From contig JAUWAC010000015.1 of assembly GCA_030602245.1 (NCBI GenBank), forward strand, positions 1-64,000: a stretch of DNA of 64,000 nucleotides, read 5' to 3'. The notes under the pieces were generated by a model. That model saw only the letters and a program-made list of their open reading frames with translations, did no database searches and was not told the DNA's origin. Shown here piece after piece: positions 1 through 7,053 of this stretch (positions are counted from its first letter, which is position 1; each line of letters opens with the position of its first letter). The position numbers and the translations under genes are program-made. The DNA is from Marinobacterium sp. (GTDB lineage: Bacteria; Pseudomonadota; Gammaproteobacteria; Pseudomonadales; Balneatricaceae).

Positions 1-174
1 GATTGCTGGAGAGTGAAGGTACGCATGAGCCGAAAGCACTAACTGGGTGAATGGGTGTCAGATGCTATTATATCGCTCTAAGCCTTGTTATTGCAGGCTT
101 TGGGCGTGAGTTCAGCTCGTTGAAGTCACGGATTCAGGTTATAGTTGACCGCTTAGGCAACCTGGCGAATTACC
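1..174. other. Non-coding or undetermined left edge
   Basis: No convincing gene lies here. A short open frame at 3-50 could be the last 15 codons of a plus-strand gene that starts outside the window, but nothing in it can be recognised. The stretch just before the MarR gene is more AT-rich than its surroundings and probably holds that gene's promoter. I could not find a -35/-10 pair with normal spacing. Confidence 0.4.
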
Positions 175-651
175 ATGAGCTCATCGACACCGCGCCTTCG
201 GCGCTACAACCCGACCAGCGACGACTTCAAGAAGGAGGAGTTTCCGCTCTACTGGCTGGCCCGGGTGCATGGTCGTTACACGCTCGCCATGGAGAAGGCG
301 CTGAAGAAGATCGGCATGGATATTCCCCGTTACCGCATTCTGTTCATTCTCAAGGAACAGGGCGTGTCCAGCATTACCGAAATCGCCGAACACGCCATCG
401 CCAAACTCCCCACCGTAACCAAAACCGTTTACCGCATGAAAGCGGACGGGCTGGTCGATACCCAACCCAGTGCCGACGATGGGCGTGTCACTCAGGTCAC
501 GTTGACACCACTTGGGCAGGACGCCATCGATAAGATCGAGCTGGCCACCGCCGGGTTGTTCGCACAGAGCTTCAAGGGGATGACCGAGGCCCAGCTCAAA
601 CGCCTGAACAAGCTGCTGGAAAACATCTTCAACAACCTGCCCGAACACTGA
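175..651 (+). CDS. MarR family transcriptional regulator
   Basis: This 158-residue protein has the MarR layout: N-terminal dimerisation helices, a winged helix-turn-helix at about residues 60-110 (TEIAEHAIAKLPTVTKTVYR is the helix pair, DGRVTQV the wing), and a C-terminal helix that packs in the dimer. MarR proteins bind palindromic operators as dimers and usually repress a neighbouring gene until a small ligand binds. The next gene, metY, lies 155 bases downstream on the same strand, so its target may be itself, metY or a gene left of the window. The ATG at 175 has no strong ribosome-binding site, so the start is the least certain point. The ligand cannot be told from the sequence. Confidence 0.85.
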   Translation: MSSSTPRLRRYNPTSDDFKKEEFPLYWLARVHGRYTLAMEKALKKIGMDIPRYRILFILKEQGVSSITEIAEHAIAKLPTVTKTVYRMKADGLVDTQPSADDGRVTQVTLTPLGQDAIDKIELATAGLFAQSFKGMTEAQLKRLNKLLENIFNNLPEH

Positions 652-762
652 CCGAGCCCCAACGCGCACGAACGGGCCGACTGAGGGCAGGGCACAATGA
701 CTGCCGCTCCACGCTGAAGGCGACACACACGCGTTTTCGATCCCCGCCCTTTTGGTTAAGCT

Positions 763-774
763 AGAGCGCGCTCT
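763..774. promoter_or_regulatory. Perfect 12-base palindrome upstream of metY
   Basis: AGAGCGCGCTCT lies 33 bases before the metY start. It is a self-complementary site in the promoter or leader region and could be an operator, perhaps for the adjacent MarR regulator. That role is inference; the sequence shows only the symmetry and the position. Confidence 0.3.
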
Positions 775-806
775 GGACAACAATAACGCAACCACAGGAT
801 GTCCCC

Positions 807-2078
807 ATGAAACTGGAAACCCTCGCCGTACACGCCGGCTACAGCCCCGATCCCACCACCCGGGCGGTCGCCGTGCCGGTCTACCAGACCACCTCCTATG
901 CCTTTGATGATGCCCAGCATGGCGCCGATCTGTTCGACCTCAAGGTCGCCGGCAACATCTACACCCGCATCATGAACCCGACCACCGATGTGCTGGAGCA
1001 GCGTGTCGCGGCGATGGAAGGCGGCATCGCCGGTCTGGCCGTCGCCTCGGGCATGGCCGCGATCACCTACGCGATCCAGACCATCGCCGAGGTCGGCGAC
1101 AACATCGTCTCCACCAGCGAGCTGTACGGCGGCACCTACAACCTGTTCGCCCACACCCTGCCACGGCAGGGTATCGAGGTGCGTTTCGCCAACAAGGACG
1201 ACTTCGCCGGTATGGAGCAGCTGATCGACGACCGTACCAAGGCGATCTTCTGCGAAACCGTCGGCAACCCGTCCGGCGGCGTGGCCGACATCGAAAAGCT
1301 GGCCGAGATCGCACACCGCAACGGCGTGCCGCTGATCGTCGACAACACGGTGCCGAGCCCGGTGCTGTGGCGCCCGATCGAGCAGGGTGCCGATATCGTC
1401 GTCATCTCCGCGACCAAGTACATGGGCGGCCACGGCAACTCCGTCGGCGGCGTCATCGTCGATTCCGGCAAGTTCCCGTGGGACCAGCACAAGGAGCGCT
1501 TTGCACTGCTCAATGAAGCCGATCCGTCCTACCACGGCGTCGTCTACACCGAGGCGTTTGGCCCCGCCGCGTTCATCGGCCGCGCCCGCGTGGTGCCGCT
1601 GCGCAACACCGGCGCGGCGATCTCGCCGATGAACGTGTTCCTGCTGCTGCAGGGCCTCGAGACGCTGCCACTGCGCATGGAACGGATCTGCGACAACGCG
1701 CAGAAGGTCGCCGAATATCTGGAAAACCACCCGGCCGTGACCTGGGTGAACTACGCCGGTCTGGAGAGCCACAAGGATCACGCGCTGGCGCAGAAATACA
1801 TGGGCGGACGCGCCTCCGGCATTCTCAGCTTCGGCCTCAAGTCCGGCCGCGAAGGCACCCGCCGCTTCTATGATGCGCTGAACGTGTTCCTGCGCCTGGT
1901 GAACATCGGCGACTGCAAGTCGCTGGCGGCGATTCCGGCGGAAACCACTCACCGCCAGCTCAACGATGAAGAGCTGAAATCCGCCGGCGTGTCACCGGAA
2001 ATGGTGCGGCTGTCGATCGGCATCGAGCATATTGACGACCTGATCGCCGATCTGGATCAGGCGCTGGCGAAGGCCTGA
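807..2078 (+). CDS. metY: O-acetylhomoserine sulfhydrylase (PLP enzyme)
   Basis: This 423-residue cytosolic enzyme of the Cys/Met metabolism PLP family joins O-acetylhomoserine with sulfide to give homocysteine. Such proteins often also accept O-acetylserine. The PLP lysine is Lys204 in SATKYMGG, followed by the HGNSVGG motif typical of the MetY branch; YTRIMNPTTDVLEQR near residue 52 is the N-terminal family signature. Length is normal for MetY (about 420-430). AGGA stands 7 bases before the ATG at 807. The stop overlaps the end of the convergent LysR gene by 22 bases. Sulfur-related neighbours (the YeiE/YeiH-like pair) fit the role. MetZ (O-succinylhomoserine) is less likely given the length and motif context. 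Confidence 0.92.
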   Translation: MKLETLAVHAGYSPDPTTRAVAVPVYQTTSYAFDDAQHGADLFDLKVAGNIYTRIMNPTTDVLEQRVAAMEGGIAGLAVASGMAAITYAIQTIAEVGDNIVSTSELYGGTYNLFAHTLPRQGIEVRFANKDDFAGMEQLIDDRTKAIFCETVGNPSGGVADIEKLAEIAHRNGVPLIVDNTVPSPVLWRPIEQGADIVVISATKYMGGHGNSVGGVIVDSGKFPWDQHKERFALLNEADPSYHGVVYTEAFGPAAFIGRARVVPLRNTGAAISPMNVFLLLQGLETLPLRMERICDNAQKVAEYLENHPAVTWVNYAGLESHKDHALAQKYMGGRASGILSFGLKSGREGTRRFYDALNVFLRLVNIGDCKSLAAIPAETTHRQLNDEELKSAGVSPEMVRLSIGIEHIDDLIADLDQALAKA

Positions 2079-2923
2079 CAGGCGGTAACGAAGCGCGCCA
2101 GTGCCGGGGTTTCCCGGCGCTGGCGATGGCGCACAATGTAGAACGGGCGCCGGACCCGGTGCGCGGCTGACAACTCCACCAGCTCGCCACTGTCCAACGC
2201 ACGCGCCACCACCTGCCGCGACAGGCAGCTGATGCCAAGCCCGGCCAGCAGTGCCGTGTGAATCGCCTCCGAACTGCCCAGCTCAAACGCAATATTGACC
2301 TCGTCCAGCTGCGACAGCAGCTGCTGCTCGACGACACTGCGCGTGCCGGAACCTGCTTCGCGCATGATCCAGGGCGCCTGCGCCAGCCGGCGGCGGTCGG
2401 CACCGATGGCCGCCCAGCGCGAGCCGGCGGCGGCCACCACCAGCATCTCGTCTTCACACCAGTGGCTGACGCTGAGTTCCGGATGCTGCACACTGCCCTC
2501 CACCAGCCCCAGCTCCAGATCGCAGCGCGCCACCTGCTCGGCAATCACGCGGGTGTTGGCGATGCTGACCTGCGCCTGCGCCATCTCCTGCGGCAGGCTG
2601 GCCAGCAGACGCGGCAGCAGATAGTTGCCGATCGTGGTACTGGCGCCCAGCTGCAGGCGACTGCCGCCGGCGGCGAACAACCCGCTCAGACTGCGCGCCT
2701 GCTCCAGCAGTTGCCGCGCCTGTGGATAAAACCGCCGGCCGTTGCTGTTCAGCACCAGGCGCCGGCCGACGCGATCAAACAGCGCTACCGCCAGGCGCTG
2801 CTCCAGCTCGGCCAGCGCGGCGCTGGTTGCCGACTGGGACAACGCAATCTGCTCCCCCGCCGCGGTGGTCGAGCCGCACTCGGCCACGGCCAGAAACACT
2901 TCGACCTGACGTATCGAAATCAT
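2057..2923 (-). CDS. LysR family regulator, YeiE-like
   Basis: This 288-residue LysR-type regulator has an N-terminal winged helix-turn-helix (QVEVFLAVAECGSTTAAGEQ, then SQSATSAALAELEQRLAV) and a C-terminal periplasmic-binding-protein-like effector domain. It is transcribed away from the YeiH-type exporter gene. In enterobacteria the divergent neighbour of yeiH is yeiE, a LysR gene linked to sulfite sensing, so the pair looks homologous by context; that assignment is inference. The shared 106-base intergenic stretch is AT-rich and would hold its operator. The ATG at 2923 has AGG 8 bases upstream. The 3' end overlaps metY tail to tail, so the two messages can form a short duplex. Confidence 0.85.
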   Translation of the reverse strand: MISIRQVEVFLAVAECGSTTAAGEQIALSQSATSAALAELEQRLAVALFDRVGRRLVLNSNGRRFYPQARQLLEQARSLSGLFAAGGSRLQLGASTTIGNYLLPRLLASLPQEMAQAQVSIANTRVIAEQVARCDLELGLVEGSVQHPELSVSHWCEDEMLVVAAAGSRWAAIGADRRRLAQAPWIMREAGSGTRSVVEQQLLSQLDEVNIAFELGSSEAIHTALLAGLGISCLSRQVVARALDSGELVELSAAHRVRRPFYIVRHRQRRETPALARFVTACQAFASA

Positions 2924-3029
2924 CTTTTTACCTATTTATTGGGTTATCTATAACAAATTAAACCGTTTTACCGATTATATACCGCTCTCTAGACTGCCGA
3001 TATTCCGCTCAACCCAACAGGATGCCGCC

Positions 3030-4094
3030 ATGTACGGACAACTTCGCCAGCACCGCCTGCCGCTCGCGCTGACCCGCCCGCTGGGCTGGCTGCCCGGTCT
3101 TGCCTTCTGCGCACTGATCGCGCTGGCAGCCCGCGTACTGGCGGAACTGCCGCTGCCGGCACTGGCCACGCTGGGGCCGCTGACACTGGCGATGCTACTG
3201 GGCCTGCTGGTGGGGCAGCGCCTGCCGACCTCGACCCGTGCCAGCCTGTCGGCGGGCACGGCACTGGCGCGCCAGCGCCTGTTGCGGATCGGGATCGTGC
3301 TGTACGGACTGCGCATTGCCCTCGACAGCCTGCTGCAGATCGGCCTGCCGGCGCTGTTGACCGACCTCGCCGTCGTTGGCGGCATCTTTATGCTCGCCGG
3401 CTGGGTCGGCACTCGCTGGCTCGGGCTGGAACGGCGCACGGCCCTGCTGATCGGCGCCGGCAGCGCGGTCTGTGGTGCCGCCGCCATTCTGGCTATTGCC
3501 CCGGCGCTGCGCGCCCGGCCGCAGACGCTGCCGGTGGCGATCGCGACGGTGGTGCTGTTTGGCACCGCGGCGATGCTGCTGTACCCCTGGCTCTGGTCAC
3601 TGCCGGCGGTGCAGGCGCTGTTTGATGGTTCGGCCACGGCGTTTGGTCGCTATGTCGGTGCCACTGTGCATGAGGTGGCACAGGTGGCGGCGATTGGCGC
3701 GAGCCTTGAGCCGAGCGCGGGCGAAACCGCCGTGGTGACCAAGCTGATTCGGGTGATGCTGCTGGTACCGCTGATTCTGATCGTGGCCCGCCTGTTCCGC
3801 GCTGAGGCGCACGAGGCGGAGCAGCGCCCGGTCGCGGTGCCCTGGTTTGCGCTGCTGTTCATGCTGATGCCGCTGGTGCGTGCCAGCGGACTGCTGGACG
3901 CGACCTGGCTGGAATGGATCCGCCAGCTCGACAACCTGCTGCTGGCGATGGCGATGGCGGCACTGGGACTGGAGACCCGCTTCGCGGATCTGCGCAGCAG
4001 TGGCCTGCGACCGCTGCTGCTGGGTGCCCTGTTGTTCCTGACATTGGTGATTGCAGGGCTGGGCGTGACCCTGCTGGCCGGTATGCTGGCCTGA
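3030..4094 (+). CDS. yeiH: YeiH family putative sulfate/anion exporter
   Basis: This inner-membrane protein of 354 residues has about ten hydrophobic segments with short loops, as in the UPF0324/YeiH family, annotated as putative sulfate exporters. Family features visible are the small-residue motif LIGAGSAVCGAAAI near residue 145 and the VHEVAQVAA motif near residue 215. The substrate is not proven for the family; sulfite or sulfate export is the usual suggestion and fits the sulfur genes beside it. The start at 3030 follows CAGGA with 7-base spacing. Its stop codon ends one base before the last base of the convergent carbonic anhydrase gene, leaving no intergenic space. Confidence 0.85.
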   Translation: MYGQLRQHRLPLALTRPLGWLPGLAFCALIALAARVLAELPLPALATLGPLTLAMLLGLLVGQRLPTSTRASLSAGTALARQRLLRIGIVLYGLRIALDSLLQIGLPALLTDLAVVGGIFMLAGWVGTRWLGLERRTALLIGAGSAVCGAAAILAIAPALRARPQTLPVAIATVVLFGTAAMLLYPWLWSLPAVQALFDGSATAFGRYVGATVHEVAQVAAIGASLEPSAGETAVVTKLIRVMLLVPLILIVARLFRAEAHEAEQRPVAVPWFALLFMLMPLVRASGLLDATWLEWIRQLDNLLLAMAMAALGLETRFADLRSSGLRPLLLGALLFLTLVIAGLGVTLLAGMLA

Positions 4095-4754
4095 TCAGCC
4101 GCGCATGACGCGGGCAACGCGGGATACGGCGCGATCCAGCTCCGGATCGATCTCGTCGCGACCGCTGACACAGAAGTCGAGATCGGTCAGCTTGCCGTTA
4201 GTGAGGGTATAGACCCAGCCGTGCACGGTGAGCGGCTGGCCGCGATCCCAGGCATCCTGCACGATCGTCGTATTACAGACGTTGTGTGCCTGTTCGATGA
4301 CGTTCAGCTCACACAGACGGTCGTTCTGTACCGCCGTATCCTGCCAGGGACCGATCAGATCGCGGTACTGGTGGTAGACGTCACGGATATGGCTGAGCCA
4401 GTTGTCGATCAGACCGTGGCGGCGAGTGTCCATTGAGGCACGCACCCCGCCGCAGCCGTAATGCCCGACCACCATCACATGCCGTACCTTGAGTACCTCG
4501 ACCGCGAACTGCAGCACCGAGAGGCAGTTCATGTCAGAGTGCACGACAAGGTTCGAGACGTTGCGGTGTACAAACAGCTCGCCCGGCAACAGATCGACGA
4601 TCTCGTTGGCCGGCACCCGGCTGTCGGAACAGCCGATCCACAGGTACTGCGGCGCCTGCTGCGCCGCCAGTGTGGGAAAGAAGTCCGGGTCCTGCTGGCT
4701 GATCCGTTCGGACCAGCCCTGATTTTTGTCAAACAGATCCTTGAGGCTGCTCAT
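4095..4754 (-). CDS. can: Beta-class carbonic anhydrase
   Basis: This 219-residue cytosolic zinc enzyme interconverts CO2 and bicarbonate, supplying bicarbonate for carboxylases. The zinc ligands sit at the same numbers as in E. coli Can: Cys42 and Asp44 in CSDSRVPANE, then His98 and Cys101 in HYGCGGVRA. Arg46 pairs with Asp44 in the family. Length is normal (E. coli 220). The ATG at 4754 follows AGGA with about 6-base spacing. The gene is convergent with the yeiH-like gene and in the same direction as hemE upstream (83-base gap), so a two-gene transcript with hemE is possible. Confidence 0.97.
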   Translation of the reverse strand: MSSLKDLFDKNQGWSERISQQDPDFFPTLAAQQAPQYLWIGCSDSRVPANEIVDLLPGELFVHRNVSNLVVHSDMNCLSVLQFAVEVLKVRHVMVVGHYGCGGVRASMDTRRHGLIDNWLSHIRDVYHQYRDLIGPWQDTAVQNDRLCELNVIEQAHNVCNTTIVQDAWDRGQPLTVHGWVYTLTNGKLTDLDFCVSGRDEIDPELDRAVSRVARVMRG

Positions 4755-4837
4755 AGTGTCCTGTCATGTCAGATGCCGGAGCGCGCGGCGCCGGCGCGGG
4801 AGCGCCTCAACGGATCTCCCGGTGGCTGGCAGTGGTT

Positions 4838-5902
4838 TCAGCGGTGGTACGGAGCACTGAGTTCATGCACCGCATCGACGAAGATGCCGGCATGCTCCGG
4901 ATCCACGAACTGGTGGATGCCGTGACCCAGGTTGAACACGTGGCCGTTGCCATGGCCATAGCTTTCCAGAATCCGCGCCACCTCATCACGGATGCGGCTC
5001 GCCGGTGCATAGAGTACGCTCGGGTCCATGTTGCCCTGCAGCGCGACCCGGTCTCCGACGCGGGCACGGGCATCGCCGATCTCGGTGGTCCAGTCCAGTC
5101 CAAGCGCATCGGCACCGGTATCGGCCATCGCCTCCAGCCACTGACCGCCATTCTTGGTGAACAGGATCGCCGGCACACGGCGCCCGTCATGCTCACGGAT
5201 CAGACCGTTGACGATGCGCTGCATGTAAGCGAGCGAGAATTCGCGGTACATCGGGCCACTCAGGGCGCCGCCCCAGGTATCGAAGATCTGCACCGCCTGC
5301 GCGCCGGCCAGGATCTGCTCGTTCAGATACAGCGTCACGGCATCGGCCAGCTTACCCAGCAGCCTGTGCATCACCTCCGGACGGGCGTACATCATCTCCT
5401 TGATATGACGGAAATCCTTGCTCGAACCGCCCTCGACCATATAGGTCGCCAGCGTCCAGGGGCTGCCGGAGAAACCGATCAACGGCACCCGACCGGCCAG
5501 CGCGGAGCGAATCTCGCGCACCGCCGCCAGCACGTAATCCAGATCGGTCGCCACGTCCGGCAGCGGCAGCGCCTCGACGTCGTCGGCGCTGCGTACGATC
5601 TTCTTGAAGCGCGGGCCTTCGCCGGCTTCGAAATAGAGGCCCAGCCCCATGGCGTCGGGGATGGTCAGGATATCGGAGAACAGGATCGCCGCATCCAGGT
5701 CATAGCGCTCCAGCGGCTGCAGCGTGACCTCGCAGGCGAGCTGAGGATTCTTGCACAGGCTCATGAAGTCGCCGGCGCGGGCGCGGGTTTCGCGATATTC
5801 CGGCAGGTAGCGTCCGGCCTGACGCATCATCCAGACCGGGGTCCGGTCTACCGGCTCACGCAGCAGCGCGCGCAGAAAACGGTCGTTCTTCAACTCAGCC
5901 AT
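4838..5902 (-). CDS. hemE: Uroporphyrinogen decarboxylase
   Basis: HemE removes four acetate carboxyl groups from uroporphyrinogen III to give coproporphyrinogen III in haem synthesis, in the cytosol and without a cofactor. The start I chose gives [20 protein letters not shown] and 354 residues, the E. coli length; AGGA lies about 10 bases before it, whereas the in-frame upstream codon at 5935 has no support. The signatures [16 protein letters not shown] (near residue 25) and [16 protein letters not shown] (near residue 140) are both present. In Pseudomonas, from memory, hemE lies next to gltD; here a proline utilisation block of about 6.5 kb separates them. The Asp of the ILFSDIL motif, the catalytic residue in the family, is intact. 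Confidence 0.97.
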   Translation of the reverse strand: MAELKNDRFLRALLREPVDRTPVWMMRQAGRYLPEYRETRARAGDFMSLCKNPQLACEVTLQPLERYDLDAAILFSDILTIPDAMGLGLYFEAGEGPRFKKIVRSADDVEALPLPDVATDLDYVLAAVREIRSALAGRVPLIGFSGSPWTLATYMVEGGSSKDFRHIKEMMYARPEVMHRLLGKLADAVTLYLNEQILAGAQAVQIFDTWGGALSGPMYREFSLAYMQRIVNGLIREHDGRRVPAILFTKNGGQWLEAMADTGADALGLDWTTEIGDARARVGDRVALQGNMDPSVLYAPASRIRDEVARILESYGHGNGHVFNLGHGIHQFVDPEHAGIFVDAVHELSAPYHR

Positions 5903-6081
5903 GGTGTCATTCCTGTTGTTCGCTTGGGTCGCCATAAAAAGATGGGCGCCATTGTAACGGTTTCAGCCGCGTTCAAGTAGTAATCGGCATGCGCTTGAAC
6001 TGTGTGCATGATCGACACCAGTCAACCCTGTGCTATCCTTTGCGATCGGTTTTGATTTCTGTCAACCAGCGTCGATCAAGC

Positions 6082-6846
6082 ATGCGTAAAGAAGCCAGCG
6101 TTATCTCTCTGCCGGACCGCGCCGACCAGCATGATCATGGCTATCACCAGCTGGTGTTCGGTCTCGAGGGCGATACGGAATTCGATCTTGCCGGGTACTG
6201 CCGTCCGGTTCATGCCGGCTGGGGCTGTCTGCTGCCCTCCGCCACCGGGCACGCCTTCCACGGTCTGGGGGATAACCGCATCGTTGTCGTCAACCTGCCC
6301 ACGCAGGGCGACGACCGCCAGCTGCAGCAGCGGGTCGAGCGCCTGTTCGATCGCGCCGACTATTTCAACTGCGCGCCCCAGATGCAGATGCTGGTACAGA
6401 CGCTGGGCCGTGAAATGCAGCACAATCCCGGTGACGAGCTGCTGCAGGATGCCTGCGCCAGCACGCTGGTCTGTGCCCTGCAGCGCCAGTTCGAACAGCA
6501 GACCCGCCAGCCGCGCAGCCATGGCCGGCTGAATCTGGACCTGATCAACAGCTACATCGATCTGCACATCGGCCGCCGCATCGGCGTATCGGAGCTGGCC
6601 GGCGCCGTCTGTCTCAGCGACAGCCAGTTCCACGCCCTGTTCCGCGATCAGACCGGCCTGACACCACAACAATATGTACTGGAGCGCCGCCTGCACGCCG
6701 TTGCCCGGGCCCTGCTCCACTGCGATCAGCCGATCGCCGATCTGGCCGTGCGCTACGGCTTCGCGACCCAGAGCGCGCTGACCCGCGCCTTCAGCCGCCG
6801 CTTCGACATGCCGCCGGCCCGCTACCGCCGTCTGTACCAGTCCTGA
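6082..6846 (+). CDS. AraC family regulator beside putA, likely proline-responsive
   Basis: This 254-residue protein has an N-terminal cupin-like sensor domain (HDHGYHQLVFGLEG, HAGWGCLLPSATGHAFHG) and a C-terminal pair of AraC helix-turn-helix motifs: IGVSELAGAVCLSDSQFHAL, then PIADLAVRYGFATQSALTRA and the final FDMPPARYRR. I start it at 6082, where the sensor domain begins; the frame is open further upstream to 5989, but that extension has no family character. It lies upstream of putA on the same strand, and two 21-base-spaced direct repeats lie between them. In Pseudomonas aeruginosa the AraC-type activator PruR controls putA, so the same role is likely here. The effector would be proline by analogy; that is not shown. 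Confidence 0.85.
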   Translation: MRKEASVISLPDRADQHDHGYHQLVFGLEGDTEFDLAGYCRPVHAGWGCLLPSATGHAFHGLGDNRIVVVNLPTQGDDRQLQQRVERLFDRADYFNCAPQMQMLVQTLGREMQHNPGDELLQDACASTLVCALQRQFEQQTRQPRSHGRLNLDLINSYIDLHIGRRIGVSELAGAVCLSDSQFHALFRDQTGLTPQQYVLERRLHAVARALLHCDQPIADLAVRYGFATQSALTRAFSRRFDMPPARYRRLYQS

Positions 6847-6853
6847 TCCCGAC

Positions 6854-6877
6854 GGCGGGCGTGTGGCGACGCCCGCC
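6854..6877 (+). terminator. Hairpin after the AraC gene
   Basis: A 9-base-pair GC-rich stem (GGCGGGCGT with ACGCCCGCC, loop GTGGCG) starts 7 bases after the regulator's stop codon. It has no T tract, so it is either a weak terminator or a stabilising 3' hairpin separating the regulator message from putA. Confidence 0.4.
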
Positions 6878-6895
6878 CCCTCCTGCGCAGCAAAA

Positions 6896-6924
6896 CCGGA
6901 GTCGGTGACAAAAATCCCGGAGTC
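6896..6924. promoter_or_regulatory. Direct repeats CCGGAGTC, 21 bases apart, upstream of putA
   Basis: CCGGAGTC occurs at 6896-6903 and again at 6917-6924, exactly 21 bases (two helical turns) apart. This is the spacing at which AraC-family proteins with two DNA-binding motifs bind tandem half-sites. The second copy also sits in the palindrome CCCGGAGTCCGGG (6916-6928). The site lies between the AraC gene and putA, 130 bases before the putA start, which suits an activator site. Binding by the adjacent regulator is inference. Confidence 0.5.
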
Positions 6925-7053
6925 CGGGAAAAGACCCCGTCATACCTCTGTCCTTAACCTGCGGTCATGGTGGGCAGCGTCTACAGTGGGAGCAATCACG
7001 TTTTGCTTCCCGGGGCCGCGATGCTGCCCGGTACGACTATTCAGGAGAGTTCT

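Noticed and set aside
3-50. Possible C-terminal end of a gene entering from the left
   Set aside because: Only 15 codons are visible and no family can be told; noted but not called.
140-145. TATAGT as -10 box for the first MarR gene
   Set aside because: The only TTGAAG upstream gives a 14-base spacer, too short for a normal sigma70 promoter.
51-533. Open frame overlapping the MarR gene in another plus frame
   Set aside because: The protein is low-complexity and Arg/His-rich, while the overlapping frame gives a clear MarR domain.
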